A DNA stretch of 52,035 nt from an uncultured Pelagibacteraceae bacterium (GCA_902606105.1 CACLFK010000006.1:1-52035); one strand, 5' to 3'; positions 23,001-33,087 are shown, numbered from the stretch's first letter. Made by a program: numbers and translations. Notes: a model not told the origin generated them from the letters alone.

Positions 23001-24182
23001 ATGATCAATTATATTTCAAAACCTTTTAGGTGGTTCTTTAAATTAGAGGCCGCTAGTGGATTAGTTTTGTTATTTGCTGCCATTATTGCTTTATTTATAA
23101 GCAATTCAAACCTAGCTAATTTATACTTTTCAACATTAAATAAATATCTATTCATTGGTATTAATAATTTTGGATTAAAACTATCAGTAATTCATTGGAT
23201 AAATGATGCTTTAATGGCAATTTTTTTCTTCTTTGTAACACTTGAGATTAAAAGAGAATTTTTACAAGGAGAACTTTCAAATATAAAACAAGCCTTACTT
23301 CCAATAATTGCAGCTGTAGGTGGAATGTTAGTGCCGGCATTATTTTATGTTTTCATTAATTTTGGTGACAGTGAAACTTTAAAAGGATGGGCTATACCTT
23401 CAGCTACAGATATAGCTTTCTCTTTAGGTGTTTTATCGCTACTTGGAAAAAGAGTACCTTTATCTTTAAAGGTTTTTTTAACTGCATTAGCTATTATTGA
23501 TGACTTAGGAGCGATAGTTATAATTGCTCTTTTCTACTCTGGGGACTTAAGTATAAAATATTTATTTTTAATGCTAGCAGCATTCATCATTTTATTATTG
23601 ATTAATAAATTTAATATAAAAAAATTTTTACCCTACTTGATCGTTGGGTTGTTTCTATGGGATTTCACTCACAACTCAGGTATACACGCTACTATTGCTG
23701 GTGTTCTTTTAGCTATGACAATTCCTCATAGAAAAAAAGGAAAAGATTTTTCATTATTAATTAAAATTGAACATGCGATCAGTCCGTATGTTGCCTTTGG
23801 TATAATGCCATTATTTGCCTTCGCTAATGCAGGAGTATCTCTAGAAGGTTTAACTTTTGGGTCTTTGTTAAATAAAGTACCTTTAGGAATTTTGTTAGGA
23901 TTATTTGTTGGTAAACAACTTGGCGTTTTTATTTTCTCCTATGTATCCATTAAAGCTAAGATTGCACAAATGCCTAGTGATACTAGTTGGTACAATTTTT
24001 ATGGCGTCGGTGTTCTAACTGGTATCGGTTTTACAATGAGTCTTTTTGTTGGAAATTTAGCTTTTGCAGAAAATTTGCAGTATATGGATGGTGTTAAAAT
24101 TGGAGTATTAACTGGATCATTACTGTCAACTTTATTTGGGTATTTTTTAATATTACTTACCCCCAATAAACCTAAAAAGTAA
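23001..24182 (+). CDS. nhaA: Na+/H+ antiporter NhaA
   Basis: A 393-residue inner-membrane antiporter that expels sodium in exchange for protons, useful in seawater. The essential adjacent aspartates are D167 and D168 (AIIDDLGAI), with a further acidic residue D137 in SATDIAFSLG. LEIKREFLQGEL and GIGFTMSLFVGNLAF are further family blocks, and about twelve membrane segments are predicted. It lies between the zinc-ribbon gene and a secreted glutathione peroxidase, 9 nt upstream of the latter. Confidence 0.95.
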   Translation: MINYISKPFRWFFKLEAASGLVLLFAAIIALFISNSNLANLYFSTLNKYLFIGINNFGLKLSVIHWINDALMAIFFFFVTLEIKREFLQGELSNIKQALLPIIAAVGGMLVPALFYVFINFGDSETLKGWAIPSATDIAFSLGVLSLLGKRVPLSLKVFLTALAIIDDLGAIVIIALFYSGDLSIKYLFLMLAAFIILLLINKFNIKKFLPYLIVGLFLWDFTHNSGIHATIAGVLLAMTIPHRKKGKDFSLLIKIEHAISPYVAFGIMPLFAFANAGVSLEGLTFGSLLNKVPLGILLGLFVGKQLGVFIFSYVSIKAKIAQMPSDTSWYNFYGVGVLTGIGFTMSLFVGNLAFAENLQYMDGVKIGVLTGSLLSTLFGYFLILLTPNKPKK

Positions 24183-24191
24183 CTACAAAAA

Positions 24192-24737
24192 ATGAGGAAA
24201 ATATTTTTAAGTGGTATATTAATAATTATGTTTTTTTTTAACAATTTAGTAAAAGCTGAGTATGAAAAAATTTTTTACGACCTAAAAATAGAAAGCATAA
24301 CCGGAAAGATAATAGATTTTAAAGAATATGAAAATAAAGCTGTCCTAGTAGTTAATACTGCAAGTTATTGTGGTTTTACAAATCAATATGAAGAATTACA
24401 AGAACTATGGGATACTTATAAATCAAAGGGCTTAATAGTCTTAGGCATACCCTCAAATTCATTTAATCAAGAAAAAAAAGATAATGAAGAAGTCAAAAAA
24501 TTTTGTGAGGTAAATTTTAATATTAACTTCCCTTTATCCACTATTACTGAAATTACAGGTGATAATGCTCATGAAATCTATAAATGGGCAAAAAAAAACT
24601 ATGGAAAATCAGCAGTTCCAAAATGGAATTTTTATAAAATATTGATTAATAAAGAAGGTAAAATTGAGGATACATTTGCATCTTTTACTAAACCCATGTC
24701 TGGTAAATTAATAAAAAAAATTGAAGGTATACTATAA
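24192..24737 (+). CDS. Glutathione peroxidase family protein, secreted
   Basis: A 181-residue thiol peroxidase that reduces hydroperoxides. A signal peptide (residues 1-22, ending VKA) directs it to the periplasm. The peroxidatic Cys60 is in NTASYCGFTNQYEEL, where animal enzymes have selenocysteine. GIPSNSFNQEKKDNEEVKKFC and the VPKWNFYKILINKEG strand complete the thioredoxin-like fold. Its physiological reductant may be thioredoxin-like rather than glutathione. Its 3' end overlaps the convergent metallohydrolase gene by 6 nt. Confidence 0.92.
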   Translation: MRKIFLSGILIIMFFFNNLVKAEYEKIFYDLKIESITGKIIDFKEYENKAVLVVNTASYCGFTNQYEELQELWDTYKSKGLIVLGIPSNSFNQEKKDNEEVKKFCEVNFNINFPLSTITEITGDNAHEIYKWAKKNYGKSAVPKWNFYKILINKEGKIEDTFASFTKPMSGKLIKKIEGIL

Positions 24738-25502
24738 TTTAATTGTTAAACCATCATGTGCTGGGATTACATTTTTAGGTAAAAGTTTTTTTAAAACTTT
24801 ATAATCTAATACTGGTGATAAATTTGTTAAAATAGCATTTTTAGGTTTAAATTCCTTAATCATAGATAAAGAATTTTCTAAATTAAAGTGAGATGGATGA
24901 AAATTGTACCACAAACAATCAATTATTAAATATTTCAAATTTTTAAAATATTTATAATCTTTCTTATAAATTTTACTTACATCGCTTATATAGGCTAATT
25001 TTTTATCTATAATAAAGCAGTTCGATTTAATTTTACCATGATCAACTTCTACAGATTTAATTTTAACTTTCCTCTTATTATTTAATGTAAAAAAATCATT
25101 TTTTAATTTGTTTAATTTTAATGTTGCGGGATATTCTTTCGAATAGCTTTTAAAAATATAAGAAAAAGTTTTCACAAGGTAATTTGAAGTAAATTTATCA
25201 GCATAAACATTAATGGGTTTTCTACTATTTATATAGAAAGATCTTAAATCATTAATTCCATGTGTTTGATCCCCATGCATATGTGAATAAAGTACTTTAG
25301 TTATTTTTTTAATTTTGTGTCTTAATAATTGCTGTCTAAGATCTGGTGAGGTATCTATCAAAATATTTTCATCTGAAGTTTGAAATAATGCTGAACATCT
25401 TGTTCTATAGTTTTTTTTATTATTTGGATCACAGTTACCATAAAAACCATCTGGTCTTGGCACACCCATTGAACTACCACACCCTAATATAATAAATTTC
25501 AT
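24732..25502 (-). CDS. MBL-fold metallohydrolase, PhnP-like
   Basis: A 256-residue metallo-beta-lactamase fold phosphodiesterase relative. ILGCGSSMGVPRPDG opens the domain, SHMHGDQTHGINDL gives the HxHxD metal ligands, and the third histidine region and PAHDGLTIKL close it. It is of the PhnP/cyclic-phosphate phosphodiesterase type, though the phosphonate operon is absent. In alphaproteobacteria this gene typically follows tatD in the metG operon, as here, starting 4 nt after tatD. The substrate is unknown. Confidence 0.88.
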   Translation of the reverse strand: MKFIILGCGSSMGVPRPDGFYGNCDPNNKKNYRTRCSALFQTSDENILIDTSPDLRQQLLRHKIKKITKVLYSHMHGDQTHGINDLRSFYINSRKPINVYADKFTSNYLVKTFSYIFKSYSKEYPATLKLNKLKNDFFTLNNKRKVKIKSVEVDHGKIKSNCFIIDKKLAYISDVSKIYKKDYKYFKNLKYLIIDCLWYNFHPSHFNLENSLSMIKEFKPKNAILTNLSPVLDYKVLKKLLPKNVIPAHDGLTIKL

Positions 25503-25506
25503 ACTA

Positions 25507-26268
25507 TTAGTTAAAGAACAGTTGATTAAAATTATTTGTAGTTATTTCAATGAGTTTTGACTTTGGTATTTCTTTAATTTCTGCAAGTTTATCGGCTGTA
25601 AAATCAATAAATGATGGTTCATTTTTTTTACCTCTATTTGGTACAGGGGCTAAAAAAGGACTGTCGGTTTCAATCAATACTTTTTCTAGAGGTAACGACT
25701 TAAAGGTATCTTGCAAATCTAAGGAGTTTTTAAAGGTAATAATTCCACTTGCTGAAAAATATGAGTTTAATAGTAAAAGTTTTTTTGAAAATTCTTTAGA
25801 TCCTGTAAAACAATGCATTAAAATTTTAAGGTCATTATTTTTATATGAATTAAGTATTTCATATGTTTCTTCTTCTGCATTTCTTGAATGAACAATTAAT
25901 GGTGACTTAGTCTCAATCGAAGCTTCTATATGCTCTTTAAAACTCGATATTTGTTTCTCACGATCACTATTATTATAATAAAAATCTAATCCTGTTTCAC
26001 CTATGCCAATAATTTTTTCATTTTCTTTAAAATTTTGAACTAATTGAGAGGAGGTTAAAACATTTTTGTCACTTTCGTGTGGATGAATACCAACTGTACC
26101 GTATATAATGTCGTCTTTATGGATCAATTGTCTAATTTTGGAAAAACTATCTATTGATGTTGATATGGTCAGCAATTTTTTAATGCCAACATCTTTAGAT
26201 CTTTGTATTACGTTACTAAGATCACTTATTAATGGTTCATGATCAAGATGACAGTGTGAATCAATCAT
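25507..26268 (-). CDS. TatD-family metal-dependent hydrolase (deoxyribonuclease)
   Basis: A 253-residue TIM-barrel hydrolase. Metal ligands are in DSHCHLD at the start, GETGLDFYY, HSRNAEEETYE, MHCFTGS and IETDSPFLAPVPNRGK. TatD-type proteins act as 3'-5' nucleases or on related phosphoesters; despite the name, no role in Tat export is established. It overlaps metG by 8 nt and lies in the minus-strand operon. Confidence 0.93.
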   Translation of the reverse strand: MIDSHCHLDHEPLISDLSNVIQRSKDVGIKKLLTISTSIDSFSKIRQLIHKDDIIYGTVGIHPHESDKNVLTSSQLVQNFKENEKIIGIGETGLDFYYNNSDREKQISSFKEHIEASIETKSPLIVHSRNAEEETYEILNSYKNNDLKILMHCFTGSKEFSKKLLLLNSYFSASGIITFKNSLDLQDTFKSLPLEKVLIETDSPFLAPVPNRGKKNEPSFIDFTADKLAEIKEIPKSKLIEITTNNFNQLFFN

Positions 26269-27802
26269 TATGTTTTTCTATTTTTTTAAAAAGTATATCT
26301 ATTTTATTTATACTATTTCCTTTAATTAAAAATTCATTTTTGGATATGTCTTCTAATTTAATATCATTTTCACCAAGATTGAATATTTTTAAAGCCTTTA
26401 ATGATGATCCTGGGATTACTGGATAGAGTAAAAAACTTATTTTTCTAATAATTTCTAAAGAAGTAAAAACGATGGTATTTAATCTAATAATATCATCCTT
26501 CTTTTTCCAAGGTTCTTGATCATTAAAATATTTATTAGCCTCAAAGAGTGAGTTAACTATATAATCAATATAAAAGTTCAAGTTTTGTTGATCTATTTTA
26601 GATTTTATATTTTCTAAATTATCTTTAAATTTATTTAATATATTTAAATCATCATCCTCAAATTTAATTTTTTCTGGTATTTTTCCATCACAATTTTTTA
26701 TAGCAAATGCAGTAACACGTTGACATAAATTACCATAATTATTTGCTAAATCACTATTTATACAATCCTCCAATCTATCCTGAGATATATTACCATCATT
26801 CCCAAAAGAGACTTCTTTAATCAAATAATATCTTAAAGGATCTAAGCCATATTCATTAATAATTTGTAAAGGATCTAAAATATTACCTTTTGATTTAGAC
26901 ATTTTCTCATCTCCTGACAGTATCCATCCATGGCTGTAAACTTTTTTTGGTAGTTCTATTTTAGCAGCTAATAAAAAAGCTGGCCAATATATGGCGTGAA
27001 ATCTTAATATATCTTTCCCAATTAAATGTACTGAAGCAGGCCAAAATTTTTTAAATAACTCATCTTCTTTATTGGGATAGTTCAAGGCGCTTATGTAGTT
27101 GGTAAGTGCATCAAGCCAAACGTAAATAACATGATTTTCATTTCCAGGAACCTGAATACCCCATGAAAAAGTTTTTCTACTTACTGAAAGATCTTTGAGT
27201 CCACTTTTAACAAAACTTATTACTTCATTTTTTCTTGACTCAGGTGAAATAAAATTAGGATTTTTTTCATAAAAATTTAATAAGGGCTTTTCCCATTTAG
27301 AGAGTCTAAAAAAATAAGACTCTTCCTCTATCCATTCTACAGTTGACTTTGAACTAATTGAAATTTTTTTACCATCAATTTCTTCAATTTCATCCTCATT
27401 ATAAAAAGCTTCATCTGAAACTGAATACCATCCTGAATAATTAGAAAGATAAATATCATCATTTTTTTCTAGCTCTTTCCATAAATGCTGAACTGTTTTC
27501 TTATGTCTGTCTTCAGTTGTACGTATAAAATCTGTATTAGTTAAATTTAAAGTTTTAGATAAATCTCTAAATGTTTTACTAATTTGATCACAGAATTTTA
27601 GAGGATCTAAACCTTCTTTTTCAGCCGATCTTTGAATTTTAAGTCCATGTTCATCAGTACCAGTTAAAAAACAAACTTTGTATCCATCGATAGTTTTAAA
27701 TCGTGAAAAAAAATCAGCAATTATACTTGAATATGCATGGCCCATGTGAGGTTTAGCAGAGGGATAGTATATTGGAGTAGTTATATAAAAATTTTTATCC
27801 AT
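26261..27802 (-). CDS. metG: Methionyl-tRNA synthetase
   Basis: A 513-residue class I tRNA synthetase that charges tRNA-Met. PSAKPHMGHAYS is its HIGH-type ATP site and GDEKMSKSKGN the KMSKS loop; LIGKDILRFHAIYWPAF lies between. It has no C-terminal dimerisation/tRNA-binding domain, the shorter form common in alphaproteobacteria. It overlaps holB upstream by 8 nt and tatD downstream by 8 nt. Confidence 0.97.
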   Translation of the reverse strand: MDKNFYITTPIYYPSAKPHMGHAYSSIIADFFSRFKTIDGYKVCFLTGTDEHGLKIQRSAEKEGLDPLKFCDQISKTFRDLSKTLNLTNTDFIRTTEDRHKKTVQHLWKELEKNDDIYLSNYSGWYSVSDEAFYNEDEIEEIDGKKISISSKSTVEWIEEESYFFRLSKWEKPLLNFYEKNPNFISPESRKNEVISFVKSGLKDLSVSRKTFSWGIQVPGNENHVIYVWLDALTNYISALNYPNKEDELFKKFWPASVHLIGKDILRFHAIYWPAFLLAAKIELPKKVYSHGWILSGDEKMSKSKGNILDPLQIINEYGLDPLRYYLIKEVSFGNDGNISQDRLEDCINSDLANNYGNLCQRVTAFAIKNCDGKIPEKIKFEDDDLNILNKFKDNLENIKSKIDQQNLNFYIDYIVNSLFEANKYFNDQEPWKKKDDIIRLNTIVFTSLEIIRKISFLLYPVIPGSSLKALKIFNLGENDIKLEDISKNEFLIKGNSINKIDILFKKIEKHND

Positions 27803-28718
27803 TTAAAATTCGATCTTCAAATTCCATAAAAATAGACTCCTCGTCTAAATTATAAATTTTAGTATTAATAATTTTTTTTAAAAAAAGAGTATAGAAGTTT
27901 AATATTTCAATATTTTTAATATTAACTTTTTTTCTGAAGTAAATTTCAATAAATGAGTAAGTCAATTCGATTAATTTTTTATCTTTTTTATAAAATTTAT
28001 TTTTGATTATCAATGATAGAAAATTTTCTAATGATAAATTTTTTATATCAATATCAAATTCTTCTGAAATTTTTAAAACCATTAATAGCTGGCCAGGTGT
28101 GATATAGTAATTAATTAATTCTTTGTTAAATAAGTTGTAAATATCTTGATTAAAGATCTTGTTAGCTATTTCAATTACTTGATTTTGAGAAAGTGAGATC
28201 TTAAAATTTATACATCTTGATTTTAAGGTAGGGGGTACCTGTTTGTTACTATTTATTAAAATAAAGTTTACATTATCATTTGGTTCTTCGATTATTTTAA
28301 GCAATGCGTTTACAGAATTAATGTTAAGTAAATTTATATTATCTATCAAAACAAACCTTGGGTTTAGATTAAATGATGATTTATTAAGATTAGAAATTAG
28401 ATCTCTGATTTGATTAATATCGATATTTTTTTTTCCATCCTCAACATCAATTAGGTTAAAATTAGGATTAGATTTATTCTTAATTAATTTAAAAGATTTA
28501 TTTTCACTATTAATTTGATAATCTTTAGTATCATAATTATGATCTTCATTTTGGGATAAAATATAATTAATTATGTGATAGGCTAAAGTACATTTGCCTA
28601 TCCCCTTCTCACCTGACAAAATTATTTTATTAGGAAACTTTTTATTTAAATATAGATTTTTGAGTGCGTCAAAAATTTCGTAATGACCAAATAAGCATTT
28701 TTGCAATAAAGATTCCAT
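27795..28718 (-). CDS. holB: DNA polymerase III delta' subunit
   Basis: A 307-residue AAA+ clamp-loader subunit. LSGEKGIGKCTLAYHI is the Walker A region and FVLIDNINLLNINSVNALLKIIEEP the Walker B/delta' box, followed by LKSRCINFKISL as sensor 1. Delta' is the stator of the clamp loader and helps place the sliding clamp. The C-terminal part is diverged. The gene sits between tmk and metG, the normal alphaproteobacterial order, and overlaps metG by 8 nt. Confidence 0.9.
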   Translation of the reverse strand: MESLLQKCLFGHYEIFDALKNLYLNKKFPNKIILSGEKGIGKCTLAYHIINYILSQNEDHNYDTKDYQINSENKSFKLIKNKSNPNFNLIDVEDGKKNIDINQIRDLISNLNKSSFNLNPRFVLIDNINLLNINSVNALLKIIEEPNDNVNFILINSNKQVPPTLKSRCINFKISLSQNQVIEIANKIFNQDIYNLFNKELINYYITPGQLLMVLKISEEFDIDIKNLSLENFLSLIIKNKFYKKDKKLIELTYSFIEIYFRKKVNIKNIEILNFYTLFLKKIINTKIYNLDEESIFMEFEDRILNG

Positions 28719-28721
28719 ATA

Positions 28722-29336
28722 TTAGATTAATTTATTTATTCTATCTAAGATTAATTTTTTATTTTTCTCAATTTCTAAATTTGAATTAACTATCATATAT
28801 GATTTTTTTTTTGATTTAGCTAATTTAATAAAACCATTCTGAACTTTATTATAAAAGACTGAATTAAATTTATCGTATCTATTAAGTGTTTTTCTTTTTT
28901 TTAGTCTTAGAAACAAGTTTTTATTATTTACTGTGTTTAGAAATGTAAAACCTATTTTAATATCTTTAAGTAAATACTTATTTAACACATTAATTAACTT
29001 CAAATTTACACCCATGCCATAATGTTGGTAAGCAATTGTAGAGTCTGCAAATCTATCAATTAGAATAATTTTTTTATTATAATTTTTTTTTATTAAACTA
29101 ATATTTTCACTTCTCGATGATAAAAATAACAATAGATCTGTATCTTTATTAAAATTTGATTTATTGTTTAACATTAGTCTCCTTATCTTCTCTGAATTTT
29201 GACTGCCGCCAGGTTCACGTATTTTAATAAAGCTGATTTTTTTTCGTTTTAAATACCTTGCAACAGAAGTTAAATGGTAGCTCTTTCCACTCCCTTCAAT
29301 TCCCTCAAAAACTATTATAGGTTTTTTAGACATCAC
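28722..29336 (-). CDS. tmk: Thymidylate kinase
   Basis: A 204-residue P-loop kinase that phosphorylates dTMP to dTDP. FEGIEGSGKSYHL is the Walker A loop, KIREPGGSQNSEKIR the DRX/LID-precursor region, and LIDRFADSTIAYQ the DR motif near residue 95. It starts inside the last codons of dacA (11-nt overlap); two adjacent ATGs are possible. Directly followed by holB, which supports coordinated replication supply. Confidence 0.93.
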   Translation of the reverse strand: MMSKKPIIVFEGIEGSGKSYHLTSVARYLKRKKISFIKIREPGGSQNSEKIRRLMLNNKSNFNKDTDLLLFLSSRSENISLIKKNYNKKIILIDRFADSTIAYQHYGMGVNLKLINVLNKYLLKDIKIGFTFLNTVNNKNLFLRLKKRKTLNRYDKFNSVFYNKVQNGFIKLAKSKKKSYMIVNSNLEIEKNKKLILDRINKLI

Positions 29337-30477
29337 CCCAGATTAAATAGTTAATTGATTTAATTAATCTGGATATAAAGTTTACCTTTTTAACCTCTTT
29401 CGATGATAATAGGTCATATTCGCCAACCAATTCTTGATCGTAAACTACTCTTAATGTTGCAATTTTTTGATTTTTTTTAATTGGAGCTTCTACAGGTCCC
29501 TCATATTTAATAGTAACTTTTAGTAATTTTTTTTTAGCTTTTTTAATAGTCTTGTAAATATCTTGTTCTGTATAAGCTTCAACAGATTCTTGTTTACCGA
29601 GCCAGACATTTATTTTTTGAAAAGGTTCATTAGATTTAGCAATTCTAACTAAGTCATAATTAGTTAATCCATATGTTAAAAGTTTGGTACTTTCTTTGGA
29701 TCTTGAATTTTTTGTATTGAAACCACTACCTACAGCTATCAATCTTCTACCATTTCTTTCTAAAGAAGAAGCTAAAGAGTATTTTTCTACAGCAAGATAA
29801 CCTGTTTTTATTCCATCAGCCCCAAGGTTTTTATAAAGTAGAGGATTTCTATTACCTTGAGTAATTGGATCACCTCCGGTACGGTCCCATGTGAATTCTT
29901 TTTCAGCAAACATCTTGTAAAACTCAGGGTGTTTTTCAATTAAATATCTAGACATAATCATTATGTCTCTGACAGTAGAATAGTTATCAGGATCATTAAT
30001 ACCTGAAGAATTTGTAAAATTTGTATTTTCCATGCCAATTTCTCTTGCTTTAGCAGTCATTAACAAAGCAAACTCTTCTTCTGTACCAGCGATACCTTCT
30101 GCTAAAGCTATACACGCATCATTACCTGAGGCAATAATTATACCTTTAAGTAAATCTTCAACAGACACTTGATCTCCTACCATAATAAACATAGAAGAAT
30201 AACCTGCAGTAGATAATCTCCATGCCTTTTCAGAAATAATAAATTTTTCATCTAAATTTAAATCACCTGATTTGATTAAATCAAAAGCAATTATTGAAGT
30301 CATAATTTTAGTCATTGAAGCTGGATAAATTGATCTATCAGGTTCTTTTTCATACAAAATTTCGCCAGAATAATAGTCTTGAAGTATTGCTGTTCTTGCC
30401 TTTACATCAAAATTGGCATGAGAAAATGAATGTATAAATAAGCTGAGGAAAAAATAAATTATTATTTTATTAAGCAT
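29326..30477 (-). CDS. D-alanyl-D-alanine carboxypeptidase (penicillin-binding protein 5/6 family)
   Basis: A 383-residue serine peptidase that trims the terminal D-Ala of peptidoglycan side chains in the periplasm. A signal peptide ends near residue 21 (SHA). The catalytic triad motifs are visible: SxxK in ASMTKIM, SxN in ASGNDAC and KTG in DGIKTGYL. A C-terminal beta-domain and a final helix (LIKSINYLIWG) suggest membrane association as in DacA/DacC. It sits between the RlpA-like lipoprotein gene and tmk. Confidence 0.94.
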   Translation of the reverse strand: MLNKIIIYFFLSLFIHSFSHANFDVKARTAILQDYYSGEILYEKEPDRSIYPASMTKIMTSIIAFDLIKSGDLNLDEKFIISEKAWRLSTAGYSSMFIMVGDQVSVEDLLKGIIIASGNDACIALAEGIAGTEEEFALLMTAKAREIGMENTNFTNSSGINDPDNYSTVRDIMIMSRYLIEKHPEFYKMFAEKEFTWDRTGGDPITQGNRNPLLYKNLGADGIKTGYLAVEKYSLASSLERNGRRLIAVGSGFNTKNSRSKESTKLLTYGLTNYDLVRIAKSNEPFQKINVWLGKQESVEAYTEQDIYKTIKKAKKKLLKVTIKYEGPVEAPIKKNQKIATLRVVYDQELVGEYDLLSSKEVKKVNFISRLIKSINYLIWGDV

Positions 30478-31231
30478 CTTTTAATATTTCCAAGTTTTCA
30501 AATTCTAATAATTTTATTTCATCAAATGATTTTTCAAGTTTTTTTATATCATTAAATGGACCTAATAATACCCTATATTTAGTCTGTGATAATTTTTTTA
30601 TTAATGGATTTTTCAAATTTGTCTCTTTTTTAATTCTTAAGATCATATTCTCTGCTGAGTCCTTATAATAAAAATCAGCAATTTTAATTGAATATAAAAA
30701 TTTATGTTTCTTTGCTTCATTTTTTTTATTTAAGTCTTCTCCTAAATTATCAATTGTAATTCCATCTACAGGTGCTTTTTCGGCTACATTTTTTTCTTCA
30801 TCAAATGTTTTTGCTTTTTTAGCAATAAATGTGGAGTTTTCAGATATAAGTACAAGATCAACATAAGGCTCACTTAAATCAATAGATAATTCATTAGCAA
30901 TTCTTTTTGTTATTACTGAATTATAAAAATCGGAAAATTGAACATTATTTGAAATAACTTTAGCAATGATTGATTTATCATTTACAGGATTGGTAATTTT
31001 AACAAATGAATTTTTTTTAATTTTTTTGTGAAAAATAACTAAAGCTCTATTATCAATTTTTTTAGATATTTTGTTATCTTTTTTAAGTTGATCATCATAA
31101 ATTAACGTAAAACCTGTATTACTATATTTTAAATAATTAGAGTAATTTGTTACTTTGTTTTTATCATCAAATTGTTGACATGCTGTTAAAAATAAAATTA
31201 ATAATATAGTTAGAAATTTATTGAAGTTCAT
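30470..31231 (-). CDS. RlpA-like lipoprotein with SPOR domain
   Basis: A 253-residue lipoprotein with a lipobox ending at the cysteine of FLTAC (residue 18). The middle part resembles a worn RlpA double-psi beta-barrel: RALVIFHKKIKKNSFVKITNP, and INNELSIDLSEPYVDL-like text. The last 75 residues form a SPOR domain (YSIKIADFYYKDSAE ... YRVLLGPFNDIKKLEK), which binds denuded septal glycan. RlpA proteins are septal lytic transglycosylases; the catalytic residues are not clear here. Placement between mltB and dacA supports the assignment. Confidence 0.78.
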   Translation of the reverse strand: MNFNKFLTILLILFLTACQQFDDKNKVTNYSNYLKYSNTGFTLIYDDQLKKDNKISKKIDNRALVIFHKKIKKNSFVKITNPVNDKSIIAKVISNNVQFSDFYNSVITKRIANELSIDLSEPYVDLVLISENSTFIAKKAKTFDEEKNVAEKAPVDGITIDNLGEDLNKKNEAKKHKFLYSIKIADFYYKDSAENMILRIKKETNLKNPLIKKLSQTKYRVLLGPFNDIKKLEKSFDEIKLLEFENLEILKDA

Positions 31232-32222
31232 TTTTAAATTTATCTTTTAAAGTACAAACGGCTAAAGCAAATCTTAATGATCTGTTCCATTGAAGTATAA
31301 TTTCATAATTATCAAAAACAATAAAGGCTGGATTTAATGTATCGGCATCAGGTATTATATCTTTATCAGGTGTAATTATTGCTACTTGAAGATTTTGATA
31401 TTTATTATCTATCTCACTTATATTTTTAATAAATTTACTATATAATTTTAATTTTTGTTTGTTGTGAAGTTTCTTAGCTGAAACATTTAAATATTTTCTA
31501 GGTATATCTTTGGATAAATTGACTCTTAAAAAACAAGGTTGACCAGCCTTCCAACCAATTTGATTTAAATAATTACCTGCTGATGCATATGCATCTTTAT
31601 TATTTTTTAAATCAATTGATCCATTATTATCATAATCTATTGCATAGTTTTTCATTGTTGAAGGCATAAATTGAAAAAAACCAAATGCACCTGCCCAAGA
31701 TCCAAAAAGAGTTTGATAATTAATTTGTTGTTTTTCAATAAGCTTTAAAAGTATTAACAATTCATTTGTAAAAAATTCAGATCGTCTTTGGTCAAAACTT
31801 AGTGTTGCAAGTGATGATAAAATGTCCATTTTTCCAACATAAGTTCCAAAATTAGTTTCTATACCCATTAATGATAAGAGTAATTCTTGTTCTATATTAA
31901 ATTTTTTTTCTACTGATTTGACCAGATTTGAATTTTGTTCATAAAAAGACAACCCTTTAGAAACTTTCTTTTTAGAAGTTCTCTTTGAGACATAAGTTTT
32001 CGTATCTTCATAAAATTCCGGTTGAAAACGATCGTATTTAATAACATTAGGAAGAAATTTAGTATTAGACATCACTTTATCAAAAGTTTTCTCAGAAATA
32101 TTATTCTTAATTGCTATTTTTTTAAAACTTTTTTTCCAATTTTCAAATTCAATATTGATATCAGCGTAAACATTAATATTAAAAGTAAATAAGATGATTA
32201 ATAAGTATTTAATTATTTTCAT
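31218..32222 (-). CDS. Lytic murein transglycosylase (MltB family)
   Basis: A 334-residue secreted enzyme that cleaves peptidoglycan glycan strands to anhydro-muropeptides. A signal peptide ends near residue 20 (VYA). LLSLMGIETNFGTYVGK holds the catalytic glutamate, and SWAGAFGFFQFMPSTMKNYAID is the family motif, with the calcium-like loop DYDNNGSIDL. Overlaps with rarD (14 nt) upstream and the RlpA-like gene (14 nt) downstream. Confidence 0.92.
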   Translation of the reverse strand: MKIIKYLLIILFTFNINVYADINIEFENWKKSFKKIAIKNNISEKTFDKVMSNTKFLPNVIKYDRFQPEFYEDTKTYVSKRTSKKKVSKGLSFYEQNSNLVKSVEKKFNIEQELLLSLMGIETNFGTYVGKMDILSSLATLSFDQRRSEFFTNELLILLKLIEKQQINYQTLFGSWAGAFGFFQFMPSTMKNYAIDYDNNGSIDLKNNKDAYASAGNYLNQIGWKAGQPCFLRVNLSKDIPRKYLNVSAKKLHNKQKLKLYSKFIKNISEIDNKYQNLQVAIITPDKDIIPDADTLNPAFIVFDNYEIILQWNRSLRFALAVCTLKDKFKNELQ

Positions 32223-33087
32223 GTAAATCTTTCAAATATACAATTACAGCAATCCAAATAAAAATAAAACTAACTAATTTATTTAATGAAAAAACTTCAT
32301 CATAATAAAAGAAACCAAGTAAAAATTGTAGAGTTGGAGTTATATAAAAAATCATTCCAGTTGGGCCAAGTCCACATAACTCAACCCCTCTAACATATAA
32401 AAATAGTGGAATAACAGTCATTGGTCCTGCCAAAAAAATTAATAACATCATAGGGGGATCTTCAATTTTAAAATCATTAAATCCATTAATGGAGATTAAA
32501 TAAAATGCTGCAATAGCAAATGGTAATATAAATAAACTTTCTATTAATAATCCTACATCTGTATCTACATTTATTTTTTTCCTTAATAAATTATAAAACC
32601 CCCAACTAAATGCTACAACTAAACCAAGCCATGGTAAGGATTTGTAGCTCATAATAATTAAGTAAATTATGGATACTATAACCAAAATAATTGAAAAAAT
32701 TCTTTTCTTGTTAAGAACTTCCTTAAAAAAAATAAATCCTAACATCACACTAAGAATTGGCATTATGAAATAACCAAAACTTGCATCAATGATTCTATTT
32801 GTGGCTATGGCATAAATCCAAGCTGACCAATTGACAAAAATTAAACTGCCTGAAAAAAAAAGATAAATTAAATTTTTTTTACTTTTTAAAATTTCAAAAA
32901 AAATATGCCATTTGGAAAAGAAAAACGTGGTTAATATTAGTGTAACAGTCGACCAAAGGCATCTATGAACAACAAGTTCTATATGACCAATATAAGTTAT
33001 AGATTTAAAATAAATAACACCAATAAATCCCCACCAAAATGATCCCGAACCAGCTAGTAATAACCCCTTATTGAATTCTTTGTTCAT
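32209..33087 (-). CDS. rarD: EamA-family transporter RarD
   Basis: A 292-residue permease with ten membrane segments in two EamA repeats. The N-terminal GLLLAGSGSFWWGFIGVIYFK, the VVHRCLWSTV motif, the NWSAWIYAIATNRIIDASFGYFIMP segment and FIFWIAVIVYL at the end are RarD-like. The transported compound is not settled. It is the first gene of the cell-wall/tmk/holB/metG operon and is divergent from tRNA-Ser. Confidence 0.88.
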   Translation of the reverse strand: MNKEFNKGLLLAGSGSFWWGFIGVIYFKSITYIGHIELVVHRCLWSTVTLILTTFFFSKWHIFFEILKSKKNLIYLFFSGSLIFVNWSAWIYAIATNRIIDASFGYFIMPILSVMLGFIFFKEVLNKKRIFSIILVIVSIIYLIIMSYKSLPWLGLVVAFSWGFYNLLRKKINVDTDVGLLIESLFILPFAIAAFYLISINGFNDFKIEDPPMMLLIFLAGPMTVIPLFLYVRGVELCGLGPTGMIFYITPTLQFLLGFFYYDEVFSLNKLVSFIFIWIAVIVYLKDLHENN